Below, piece by piece: positions 17,801 through 24,432 of a stretch of 64,000 bases of DNA. Each line of letters starts with the position of its first letter. Position 1 is the first letter of the stretch. The translations under genes were made by a program, and so were the position numbers. Source of the stretch: Desulfocucumis palustris (GTDB taxonomy: Bacteria; Bacillota; Desulfotomaculia; Desulfotomaculales; Desulfocucumaceae); the NCBI RefSeq assembly GCF_002933875.1, contig NZ_BFAV01000172.1, forward strand, positions 1 through 64,000, read 5' to 3'. The notes below the pieces were generated by a model. That model did no database searches. It worked only from the letters and a program-made list of their open reading frames with translations, and was not told the DNA's origin.

Positions 17801-17830
17801 AAAACACTTCCAGGTTCCGAAAGTGTTTTT
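17801..17830 (-). terminator. Expression-platform terminator of the c-di-GMP riboswitch
   Basis: AAAACACTT (17801-17809) pairs with AAGTGTTTT (17821-17829), and the minus-strand transcript ends the hairpin with GTTTTTGTTTG. It begins immediately after the 3' end of the aptamer at about 17832, which is the usual arrangement for a riboswitch controlling transcription termination. Whether ligand favours or prevents the hairpin cannot be read from the sequence. Confidence 0.8.
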
Positions 17831-17831
17831 T

Positions 17832-17926
17832 ATTCCCGGCATCCTGGCAATCATACTGACAGTATCAGCTTAGACCCACGGCTTTGCGACCCCGGCTTTC
17901 GCAACGGGTTTGCCTTTGTCAAATTT
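17832..17926 (-). ncRNA. Cyclic di-GMP-I (GEMM-I) riboswitch aptamer
   Basis: Reading the minus strand from about 17924, the conserved blocks of the GEMM-I aptamer appear in order: GGCAAACC (17914-17907), a helix capped by GCGAAAGC (17902-17895, GNRA tetraloop), the core GTCGCAAAGCC (17890-17880), GTGGGTCTAAG in the second helix, and a 3' block TTGCCAGGATGCCGGG (17850-17835). The spacing is that of the family. A terminator hairpin follows at once. It is oriented to control the minus-strand array starting at 17726, which encodes a diguanylate cyclase and pilus/secretion genes, a common class of target for this riboswitch. Confidence 0.92.
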
Positions 17927-18005
17927 TGTGTTTTTTGTATTCTTAAAGGTTAATTTGTCTTATTGTAGAAATATTTATTTAAAATATACCTTCGGGGATG
18001 GTTTT

Positions 18006-18692
18006 ATGTTGAAGTGTATTGTGATAGATGATAACGATATTGCCCGTGAGTATTTTGTTGAGTTACTCCGTTTGACTGGAATGATTGTTGTGGTAGGTGA
18101 CTATGGCGAGCCTTACAAGGGTATTTTAATGGTCAACCAATTATCACCCGACGCGGTCTTTTTAGATATTCAAATGGAACCCCTGAGCGGTTTGGAAGTG
18201 GCGAAGGCTCTCATTGCCAAAAATAACCCTCCTGAAATAGTTTTTATAACGGGCTATCCGGAATATGCCCAGCAGGCCTATGAAATAAACGCGGTTGACT
18301 ATGTTATGAAGCCATACGATTTTCCCCGCATTATTACATCAGTTAACCGGATTATTGACCGATTGCAGCCGAGGAACAGGAAGGTTATTTTTAAAAATGG
18401 CAGCGCTACCTATTATGTTGAGCCATCTGATATTATTTTTATTGAAACCCTGAATAAAAGGTCCATTGTTCACTGTTTTGACGGAAAGCTGACAATTAAT
18501 GAAACATTGACCTCCATCGAGAGGAGGTTGCTTGGCTTTGGCGATTTCGTGAGGTCCCACAGGTCATTTTTAGTTAACCGGTCCTGGATTAAAGCTATTT
18601 CAAAGGACACTAAGAACACCTATAAGATTTACTTTAAAAACTACAGTGGAACTGCCGATCTATCTTTCGACAATGTTCAACATTTTTTATAG
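18006..18692 (+). CDS. LytTR-family response regulator
   Basis: 228 residues. A CheY-like receiver (about 1-120) has the acidic pair IDDND, phospho-acceptor Asp in AVFLDIQMEP (about residue 54), conserved Thr in VFITGY and Lys in VDYVMKPYDF. It is joined to a LytTR DNA-binding domain (about 130-228; SHRSFLVNRSWI and the terminal NVQHFL). Such AgrA/LytR proteins bind direct repeats near promoters of envelope or secretion genes. No histidine kinase is nearby. It is divergent from the riboswitch-controlled array, so it may control that promoter. The ATG at 18006 begins the receiver domain; a longer frame from 17910 would run across the complement of the riboswitch. A plus-strand TTGTCA (17916) and TATTCT (17938), 16 bases apart, may be its promoter. 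Confidence 0.85.
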   Translation: MLKCIVIDDNDIAREYFVELLRLTGMIVVVGDYGEPYKGILMVNQLSPDAVFLDIQMEPLSGLEVAKALIAKNNPPEIVFITGYPEYAQQAYEINAVDYVMKPYDFPRIITSVNRIIDRLQPRNRKVIFKNGSATYYVEPSDIIFIETLNKRSIVHCFDGKLTINETLTSIERRLLGFGDFVRSHRSFLVNRSWIKAISKDTKNTYKIYFKNYSGTADLSFDNVQHFL

Positions 18693-18944
18693 TCCGGGGC
18701 TTGCTCCTTGATCCCGGCAGACTCTTTAATAATGCGCCACTACATGTGTTTAACGGCCTGTTGCTTCCGGTTTCCACATCTCATGTTAAAAATCATAGCA
18801 TTTTTTGTCGTTAAATCAATAGGTTTTGCGCCAAAACAGGTTTTAATGCCCCGAAAGCCGAATTTTAGAGTATGAATCCCGCTATTTTAACAAAAACCTT
18901 TTTTAATGCTCCCGCCTACATTTCCATAAAATCCCTTTGACGGC

Positions 18945-19241
18945 AAATAAAAAAACCCCCACTCCTGCCCGCAAGCAGACATGGGGGTCTTTTTCATTAA
19001 ATGGCAACCGACCCTTCTGCAGCCGGTTTTGCATGTGCGCAAACCTTGCAGGCTGCACGCATACTCCGCCCTCGCCCTTCTCGTGGCAGCTCCTGTCAGC
19101 ATTTTCCCACGGGGGCCTTGCGGTCTACACACTCCATGCCGTCCACAGGCGCATGAAGCAGAACCATTGCACCTTCGCCCTGTTCTTTCCCTGCCTTTAC
19201 GTCAAGCTGGGTCCGGTGTCAAACAGTGTAATAAAAAATTT
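18945..19241 (-). ncRNA. Candidate structured RNA of about 295 nt
   Basis: A GC-rich tract with many short inverted repeats lies between a near-consensus sigma-A promoter (19276-19248) and a strong intrinsic terminator (18994-18949) on the minus strand. Open frames through it on either strand are cysteine/histidine-rich, lack ribosome-binding sites and resemble no protein. I could not match it to 6S RNA, RNase P RNA, tmRNA, SRP RNA or a riboswitch I know: for example the RNase P GAGGAAAGTCC and the GEMM core are absent. No gene follows directly in the same direction, so it is more likely a stand-alone RNA than a leader. Confidence 0.55.
18949..18994 (-). terminator. Strong terminator of the candidate RNA
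   Basis: GGGGG (18987-18983, plus strand) pairs with CCCCC (18956-18960), with an inner CTGC/GCAG pairing in the loop. On the minus strand the stem is followed by six T (18955-18950). On the plus strand the hairpin is also followed by TCTTTTT, so it may work both ways and also end the LytTR transcript. Confidence 0.8.
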
Positions 19242-19247
19242 GTAATT

Positions 19248-19276
19248 ATTATACCTATTTTGGTTTTTTTATGCAA
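19248..19276 (-). promoter_or_regulatory. Sigma-A promoter for the candidate RNA
   Basis: On the minus strand TTGCAT (19276-19271) and TATAAT (19253-19248) are separated by exactly 17 bases, matching five of six and six of six consensus positions. Transcription would start near 19241 and run into the GC-rich structured tract. Confidence 0.8.
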
Positions 19277-19380
19277 TAACTTTATTTGCTTTCACAGGGA
19301 AATTTTATAAATCCCGCACGGCTTTTTATTTCCGTATAAGGAAAATTCAATGGAAGACTTTGTTTAAGAATCCATACCTT

Positions 19381-19440
19381 TTATCCCCCGGCTTGGAAGC
19401 CGGGCTGCCAACCCGGCGGCTCTCTCTTCATCTTTTTTTC
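19381..19440. other. Overlapping GC-rich hairpins, origin unknown
   Basis: CCCGGCTTGGAAGCCGGG (starting near 19388) and the adjoining GCCGGG-CTGCCAA-CCCGGC form mutually exclusive hairpins. They are followed on the plus strand by a pyrimidine tract with seven T. Such hairpins resemble the ends of IS200/IS605 elements or a terminator. No transposase fragment is present, so the origin is not settled. The rest of 18693-19488 apart from this and the candidate RNA shows nothing I can support. Confidence 0.4.
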
Positions 19441-19488
19441 GCCGTCTGAATCACTATGCGATTGTCCACCAAATTATTCCCCCGGTTG

Positions 19489-20019
19489 TCAACCCGAAAT
19501 TTGCTTATCCTTCTTTACTCCGTCATATTGAATATCGTCAAGCGTATCTTTGCCGCCCTGCATCACCCTTGTTTTTTCCCTTTTAAAACGCAGAAGCAAA
19601 GGCTTCAGATCCTCAGCTCCCGCATCAATAAGATTTTCAATTATGGAGTGCACCTCCACCAAAAACAGCAGGCAGTATATGATTGAACTGAAAAGAACAG
19701 GCACGGCTTCGATTTCAACTATATATTTGGACTGGTGGGCCAGCACGGTCATAAAAAAATAAGCCGCTATTTTTATGGCCGTCCCGTGAAACATTTTTTT
19801 GGAGGATATTTGCGATTGCCTGGTGGCCTGCCAAAAGCCGCCGTACTTGACACTCAATGCCACCAAACGGGTTAAAAGGTCGATGACAACCGCAATCCAA
19901 AGCGCGTAAAAGGCTGCCGTCGGAGCAACCAGATAGGTTAAAACGCCTAAAAATATGCCGCCCAACTGGGCGGCATGGTTATTTATTATGTTGGTAAAAA
20001 GATTATACAGGTTGTCCAA
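19489..20019 (-). CDS. Phage-type holin (toxin secretion/phage lysis holin family)
   Basis: 176 residues with three to four hydrophobic segments (about 20-37, 38-55, 82-100, 108-125) and a charged C-terminal tail (KPLLLRFKREKTR). This is the plan of the TcdE/phage_holin_4 family, which perforates the membrane to release phage tails or toxins. It is the last gene of the tail cluster, as is common for lysis genes. Initiation at TTG (20019) is supported by GAGAGGTGG just upstream. No endolysin gene is seen in the cluster, so either lysis uses a host wall hydrolase or the enzyme is elsewhere. Confidence 0.7.
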   Translation of the reverse strand: MDNLYNLFTNIINNHAAQLGGIFLGVLTYLVAPTAAFYALWIAVVIDLLTRLVALSVKYGGFWQATRQSQISSKKMFHGTAIKIAAYFFMTVLAHQSKYIVEIEAVPVLFSSIIYCLLFLVEVHSIIENLIDAGAEDLKPLLLRFKREKTRVMQGGKDTLDDIQYDGVKKDKQISG

Positions 20020-20147
20020 TTAACCACCTCTCAGCTAAATCGTATGACTATTTTTATCATCCCCAAAGGGTGAATTTGGAAATGACATAGACTTAATTTA
20101 AGTGGGTTGTCTCTTTGCTGACTTAAATATTTGGTGCGTATTTTAAG

Positions 20148-20480
20148 TCAATCACACCAAAACATCAACTTCTGTCTCGGACTCATTCCAAAGTTAATAC
20201 CGGAATCCTTTACCTTTTGCAAACCTTCCTCACCCAACAGGGCTATGAAAGCTTCATGAATAACCCGTAGTTCATCAGCATGCAACTTGGTATACGACTG
20301 CATAAACACTTCCCAGCTTAACTCATTGGCCTTTTCGTTCGTCCGGTTCATGTAGGACGCAAACAAGTTCTCATGCGAAGTTTTTTGCAGGTCGATAAGC
20401 TGCAGTTTTTTAACCGACTCTTCCGGTAAATTGAAGCACTGCTTACCGCCCTTTTTAAGGGATAGAATATTATTCAACAT
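20148..20480 (-). CDS. Hypothetical protein of the tail/fibre region
   Basis: 110 residues, mostly helical, with one Cys near residue 15 and one close to the C-terminal end (FWCD). There is no membrane segment or signal peptide. It was not recognised. It starts three bases after the preceding gene and belongs to a run of four genes downstream of the tail fibre (20148-23168) that look co-transcribed with the radical-SAM enzyme. Roles as a chaperone or carrier for the cysteine-repeat protein, or as a tail-tip protein, are possible. A 9-bp inverted repeat (TGACTTAAA) overlaps its stop codon. Confidence 0.55.
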   Translation of the reverse strand: MLNNILSLKKGGKQCFNLPEESVKKLQLIDLQKTSHENLFASYMNRTNEKANELSWEVFMQSYTKLHADELRVIHEAFIALLGEEGLQKVKDSGINFGMSPRQKLMFWCD

Positions 20481-20483
20481 AAA

Positions 20484-20948
20484 TTACACCCCCAAAGACA
20501 GGGATTGTACCTTGATAATTGCCTTTTCAATCAGTACGCTGTCCCGGGCCGAGATAGCCAACATTGAAAGCCTTTTATAATAATCAAAAGTGTTGTAGTC
20601 TGTGCTGAAGGCATATACATCCTTGTTAAGCTCGGTCTGCACAGTGCTTTTCAAAGTCGCCAAATCAGTTACGTCAAGCATTGTAAGGCTTAAAATTCCC
20701 AAATAATACGCCGTGTCTATAAAGTTAAGGCCACTGATAACGGTTTGTAGAAAAGAAACCTTGTCAGCAGTTGCGTTGTTAATGGCATCCTGCAGTGTGC
20801 CGCAAATTTGTTGCTTGCCGTCATCGGGTAATTCTGTGCTATTCAGCGTTTTGATTTCAGTCGTAACTGTGGTGTCAGAATTGAGAAGTTTGTTGTAAAA
20901 ACTTAGAGTTGCCACAAGGATGTCCTGCTGTTCCTGAAGAGTAGCCAT
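20484..20948 (-). CDS. Hypothetical helical protein of the tail/fibre region
   Basis: 154 residues, predicted mainly helical, acidic, without membrane segments and with a single cysteine (QICGTL, near residue 48). Not recognised. It lies 14 bases after the cysteine-repeat protein gene and 3 bases before the next gene, in the same direction, which makes co-expression with the radical-SAM pair very likely. Size and helix content would suit a fibre-assembly chaperone or a substrate-binding partner. The start ATG (20948) is preceded by GGAGGAAAATAGC. Confidence 0.55.
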   Translation of the reverse strand: MATLQEQQDILVATLSFYNKLLNSDTTVTTEIKTLNSTELPDDGKQQICGTLQDAINNATADKVSFLQTVISGLNFIDTAYYLGILSLTMLDVTDLATLKSTVQTELNKDVYAFSTDYNTFDYYKRLSMLAISARDSVLIEKAIIKVQSLSLGV

Positions 20949-20962
20949 GCTATTTTCCTCCT

Positions 20963-21838
20963 TTATGAAACTGTTATTTGATTTTCCAGGGTCTGAATAT
21001 AGGTTATCGCACCAATAATATCATTCATCCTAATGATCCGGCCCTGGTTTACCAGGAAGTTTTTCGTGCTATCCACAGCCTTAATGTCGAGAACAACCTT
21101 ATTGAAATGCTCCAACTTTACCGGTGCGCCAATCATCGGCTCCACGACATAGCCGTCATCCGGCCTGGTTTTGCTTCTCCTGGTCAACTCATTACGGATG
21201 GCGGTTTTTAACTCCAGAAAGTCATTCTTTAGGATAAATCCTCTATTCCTGATGTTTAGCCCCAGGTTTGCAATGGCCTGGGCCATGTTTGCTGCCATGC
21301 AAGCGTTATCACAATGACTTGTGCATGTTCCTGTGCAAGCTGTACATCCACCCGAACAATTACCTGAGCATGTGCCCGAACAGCTTGTATAACAACCTGT
21401 ATAACAACCGCCAACACAACTACCTGAACAGCCTGTGCATGATGTACAATTACCAGTACAATCATTGGAACACCCAGTAGCGCAAACATTGGTGCAAAAT
21501 CCAAGACATGTGCTAGCGCATCCAATACCGCAGCCGGAACAACCTGTGCATCCAAGCGTGCAATCGTTGGCGCATTGTATTGCACATGTTCCAGAACATG
21601 TGTCGCTGCATGTGCCAATACAGGAACCCGTACACCCGCCGCTGCAAGTACCGGCACAAGTATTTGTGCAACTACTACAACCATAGGCACATTGACCACC
21701 ACATCCAGAACATGCACCACAACCACCAGTGCAGTGAGTTACACATGTATCTGTGCATCCCGCACACATCGCCGTGCAACCGGTACAGGTACCACAGGAT
21801 GTATAGCAGGAACCAGAGCAACTTCCGTAGCAAGCCAA
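20963..21838 (-). CDS. CXXX-repeat cysteine-rich protein, probable radical-SAM substrate
   Basis: 291 residues in two parts. Residues 3-180 carry 48 cysteines spaced almost always four apart (CXXX) and at intervals three apart (CXX), with Gly, Ser and Thr filling nearly all other positions (for example CSGSCYTSCGTCTGC). Residues 181-291 contain no cysteine and form an ordinary helical/beta domain (NDFLELKTAIRNEL and a C-terminal GAITYIQTLENQ). A radical-SAM/SPASM gene ends 4 bases before this start, so translation is coupled and the protein is the obvious substrate. CXXX-repeat radical-SAM targets exist as a described idea, but one inside a phage-tail cluster with a folded C-terminal domain is unusual. 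TTG start with GGAGGTGAGG upstream. It may be a surface or tail-tip filament. Confidence 0.85.
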   Translation of the reverse strand: MACYGSCSGSCYTSCGTCTGCTAMCAGCTDTCVTHCTGGCGACSGCGGQCAYGCSSCTNTCAGTCSGGCTGSCIGTCSDTCSGTCAIQCANDCTLGCTGCSGCGIGCASTCLGFCTNVCATGCSNDCTGNCTSCTGCSGSCVGGCYTGCYTSCSGTCSGNCSGGCTACTGTCTSHCDNACMAANMAQAIANLGLNIRNRGFILKNDFLELKTAIRNELTRRSKTRPDDGYVVEPMIGAPVKLEHFNKVVLDIKAVDSTKNFLVNQGRIIRMNDIIGAITYIQTLENQITVS

Positions 21839-21842
21839 GACC

Positions 21843-23168
21843 TCACCTCCCTTGTAGTAGATTTATAAATTCCCCCGGCACATTGTCATCAAAACTTTGG
21901 TCAAGTCCCAGGTCCCTATAAAGTCGGTTCCAGTAGTAGACATTTGCGGCAACCCGGGCATGTTGCATATCGCAGATGAAGGTGGCCCGGACGTTGGGAT
22001 CGCCAAAACGATCATAATTATATCCGGTGCAAAGGCTGCATCCGGCTGCAATTTGGCAGTCAATGCATTTCTGAGCCGATTGGCTAATCATGTCAATCTC
22101 TTTTAACCTGCGGAGCCATGGGTTTTCTTCTCTCCGGTCAAGACCGCGCCATATATCTCCGATAGACTGCTCCTTGCGTCCAGGTGTGGACATGGAGTAT
22201 TCCATGAACCGAATACAGGGGAAACACTTCCCGTCCGTTCCAATCGCCAGCATCTGCCCGTTTCCCCCGCACCAGTTGCGTGTTTCGGTAAGTGGCTTAC
22301 CGATTGCCTCGTTAAACAGGCTGGTATACACCTTGCCGTAAAGCTCGTTGTCAATCAGGTAGTCAGCCAACCCAACCATTTCACGGTAAAGTATCCGGGC
22401 GTGCTCAAGAGTCCATCCTTCCTCAAAACAGCAATTCGTAAACGCCCCGACAATGCCCAGGCTCCAGACGTTTTCCAGCGCCGGCCGCAGGTACCGGACA
22501 TTATCCGGGGATAGGGTGATCTTCGTTTGCGGCCTGGCCTCGTTCTGTATCCACTTCCGGGCAGCCCGTTCCACAATGTCATAACTGCCACTGCCATCAG
22601 GGAACACACGGCAGGCGTCGTGCAGTTCCCTGTTACCGTCAATGGTGAGGCCCACGCTTACCTTCCCGGGGTTGCGCCACAGGAACCGCTGCACTTTCTC
22701 GGTGTCATACAGGATACCGTTTGTGGTCAAGCTTATCATGTAATTCAGTGCCCACGGGTGATTAAATTCGAACGCCCGGAATTTGAAGTATTCAACAATA
22801 TAATCAATAAGGTCAATTTCCAACAGGGGTTCCCCCCCTATGAATTCCAGGATAACTCCCGGCGAAACAATCTCAGAATAATACCCGTTCACCTTCTTTT
22901 TGTCGAACAAAAAATCAACCGCCCTTTTAGCAGTCTCTTTTGTCATTACGTTATTGGATTTATGGACCTCGTAGCAGTATTTGCAAGCGAGATTACATTT
23001 CTCCGTGACCACAAAAGTGATGTTTTTTACCTTGAGATCGGGGTTTAAGCTGCATCCTTCCAGGATGTTATCCCTTTCCTCTTCCGTCATAATGAGTTTT
23101 GAAAAATAGTCCTGCCACTGCTCGAAGTCGGCTTCTGTAAGATATAGGCCGTTTTTAGGGGTTATCAT
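21843..23168 (-). CDS. Radical SAM/SPASM peptide-modifying enzyme
   Basis: 441 residues. The radical-SAM cluster motif CNLACKYC places C58, C62 and C65 on the [4Fe-4S] cluster that cleaves S-adenosylmethionine. A GGEPLLE motif lies about 60 residues on. The C-terminal half has the cysteine pattern of a SPASM domain: WCGGNGQ, GKCFPC, KCIDCQIAAGCSLC and FICDMQ, expected to bind auxiliary clusters. Enzymes of this architecture install thioether or other cross-links in ribosomal peptides. The N-terminal 50 residues could be a RiPP-recognition region but lack a clear match. It sits directly upstream of the 48-cysteine protein and downstream of the tail fibre, with AGGAGGT before the ATG. Confidence 0.9.
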   Translation of the reverse strand: MITPKNGLYLTEADFEQWQDYFSKLIMTEEERDNILEGCSLNPDLKVKNITFVVTEKCNLACKYCYEVHKSNNVMTKETAKRAVDFLFDKKKVNGYYSEIVSPGVILEFIGGEPLLEIDLIDYIVEYFKFRAFEFNHPWALNYMISLTTNGILYDTEKVQRFLWRNPGKVSVGLTIDGNRELHDACRVFPDGSGSYDIVERAARKWIQNEARPQTKITLSPDNVRYLRPALENVWSLGIVGAFTNCCFEEGWTLEHARILYREMVGLADYLIDNELYGKVYTSLFNEAIGKPLTETRNWCGGNGQMLAIGTDGKCFPCIRFMEYSMSTPGRKEQSIGDIWRGLDRREENPWLRRLKEIDMISQSAQKCIDCQIAAGCSLCTGYNYDRFGDPNVRATFICDMQHARVAANVYYWNRLYRDLGLDQSFDDNVPGEFINLLQGR

Positions 23169-23177
23169 GTTTACCTC

Positions 23178-23852
23178 CTATGCATAGGACGCCGGAACCG
23201 CTGGGGATAGTCCGATTATGTCAAGAGATATGGTTATGTTATTGGTAAGGCTACCACGGGCCGTCACCTCAAATTTTAAATCAAGCGGCAACAACAGTAT
23301 GCCGGCAGATAGCCCATACTTTAACTCAAAAGGAACATACAGGAAGCTGTAATCAGTGGTGCCGTTATTGAAATCTGTACCCAAAAAGCTAATGTCTGCA
23401 AGTGTGATATAATTACCGACAGCGTTCTTTGCGCTCACTACGGCCCTTAATACAGCCGTGGTGGACGCTGCGTTACTGGTTTTTGCCCGCATTATAAAGG
23501 CGTATTTGTGGTATCCCAGTTCATTAACCGGAATAAACGCCCCAATGCTGTTTGCTATGGCCGTCAACACGGTAACGTCGACATTTGTGGTTATAGCCCT
23601 GGTACATATACCTTTTGAGGCATATGTGTCAACGGTCAGCCCCAGGGGCAGCGTTATGCCAATGACACCGTTCAAATCGTTTATGGAATACAGCTTTCCA
23701 TGAAACATATTTTCGGCCAAATGCACAGCAAAATCTGAAGCCTTCGCTGCGTTTTGATCTATCAAATCAATGTTTTCATTGTAGGCTGCACGGCTTACAG
23801 CTTCATTCCCTAATGGTTTTTTCAATCCAAGCCTTGGCGTGATATCAGGCAT
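23178..23852 (-). CDS. Tail fibre/receptor-binding-type protein
   Basis: 224 residues. The N terminus (TPRLGLKKPLGNE, then YNENIDLIDQNAA) is a motif widely shared by phage tail fibre N-terminal segments that dock on the baseplate. The remainder is beta-rich, ending in a Val/Ala-rich C terminus as in trimeric fibres. It overlaps the DUF2313-type tail gene by 8 bases. It is much shorter than many fibres, which may be why additional proteins (the cysteine-repeat protein and its neighbours) follow. No tail-fibre chaperone gene was recognised. Confidence 0.7.
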   Translation of the reverse strand: MPDITPRLGLKKPLGNEAVSRAAYNENIDLIDQNAAKASDFAVHLAENMFHGKLYSINDLNGVIGITLPLGLTVDTYASKGICTRAITTNVDVTVLTAIANSIGAFIPVNELGYHKYAFIMRAKTSNAASTTAVLRAVVSAKNAVGNYITLADISFLGTDFNNGTTDYSFLYVPFELKYGLSAGILLLPLDLKFEVTARGSLTNNITISLDIIGLSPAVPASYA

Positions 23853-24432
23853 TTAACCATCCCCCTGTCTCAAAGTCATTCCAGGCCAGAACCTTTGCAT
23901 CTAATTGGTCCCAGGTAATACTTTGGACGTCGAAATCATCCCATAAAAGATAGCGGAAATTATAACTCACCGCCAGGTGAGCAGGTTTAATGTCCTCTAT
24001 GGCGTTTTTTAAGTCTTCCAGGTTGGGCGGAATTCCGTATGTGTCCACAAATTTAACGGTGAATTGATAAAGCTCCGGCTGCTCTGTCACCTCCACGGCC
24101 CCGCCGTCATATGCTTCACAAGCGGCCTTTACCAATTGAATTGTTACCATACCCACACCCCGGATTTTGGATACAATCCTGTCCTGCCGCTGCTTGTCGG
24201 GCTTGCCGACGTAGTTTACGAGGCCCAGTTCCTCCTCCCACCGGTCCAGTCCCCAACTGGCTGTCCTGGCAAACCACTGGTCCAGAATCTCTTTTACACC
24301 TTGCTTAAACTGGTCCAGTTCCGGTCCAACAGCCTGCAAATAGGATTTAAACACCCGGCTTGTCTCATAATATTTGGGGCAATTGGCCAGCATGGCCTTG
24401 CCCCGGGGGCTGGTTAGAATGTCGGCGCTCAA
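23845..24432 (-). CDS. Phage tail protein, DUF2313/YmfQ (gpI) type
   Basis: 195 residues. It has the usual start of the family (LTSPRGKAMLANCPKYYETS), the central WGLDRWEEELGL segment and a C-terminal region ending in repeated WDQLDAKVLAW/WNDFETG-type aromatic units. In Mu- and PBSX-type contractile tails this protein follows baseplate J and links it to the fibre. It overlaps the baseplate gene by 4 bases. TTG start at 24432. Confidence 0.8.
   Translation of the reverse strand: MSADILTSPRGKAMLANCPKYYETSRVFKSYLQAVGPELDQFKQGVKEILDQWFARTASWGLDRWEEELGLVNYVGKPDKQRQDRIVSKIRGVGMVTIQLVKAACEAYDGGAVEVTEQPELYQFTVKFVDTYGIPPNLEDLKNAIEDIKPAHLAVSYNFRYLLWDDFDVQSITWDQLDAKVLAWNDFETGGWLNA

Noticed and set aside
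18937-19245. Open frames of about 80-100 codons across the candidate RNA
   Set aside because: No ribosome-binding sites, Cys/His-rich composition, and a better explanation as a structured RNA with promoter and terminator.
19381-19440. Possible second c-di-GMP riboswitch (AGCCGGGCTGCC block)
   Set aside because: Only a short 3'-like block matches; the GGCAAACC and GCAAAGCC core elements are missing upstream.
21256-21726. Valine/alanine-rich frame inside the cysteine-repeat gene
   Set aside because: Alternate-frame reading of a repetitive sequence; the cysteine frame has the ribosome-binding site and a sensible C-terminal domain.
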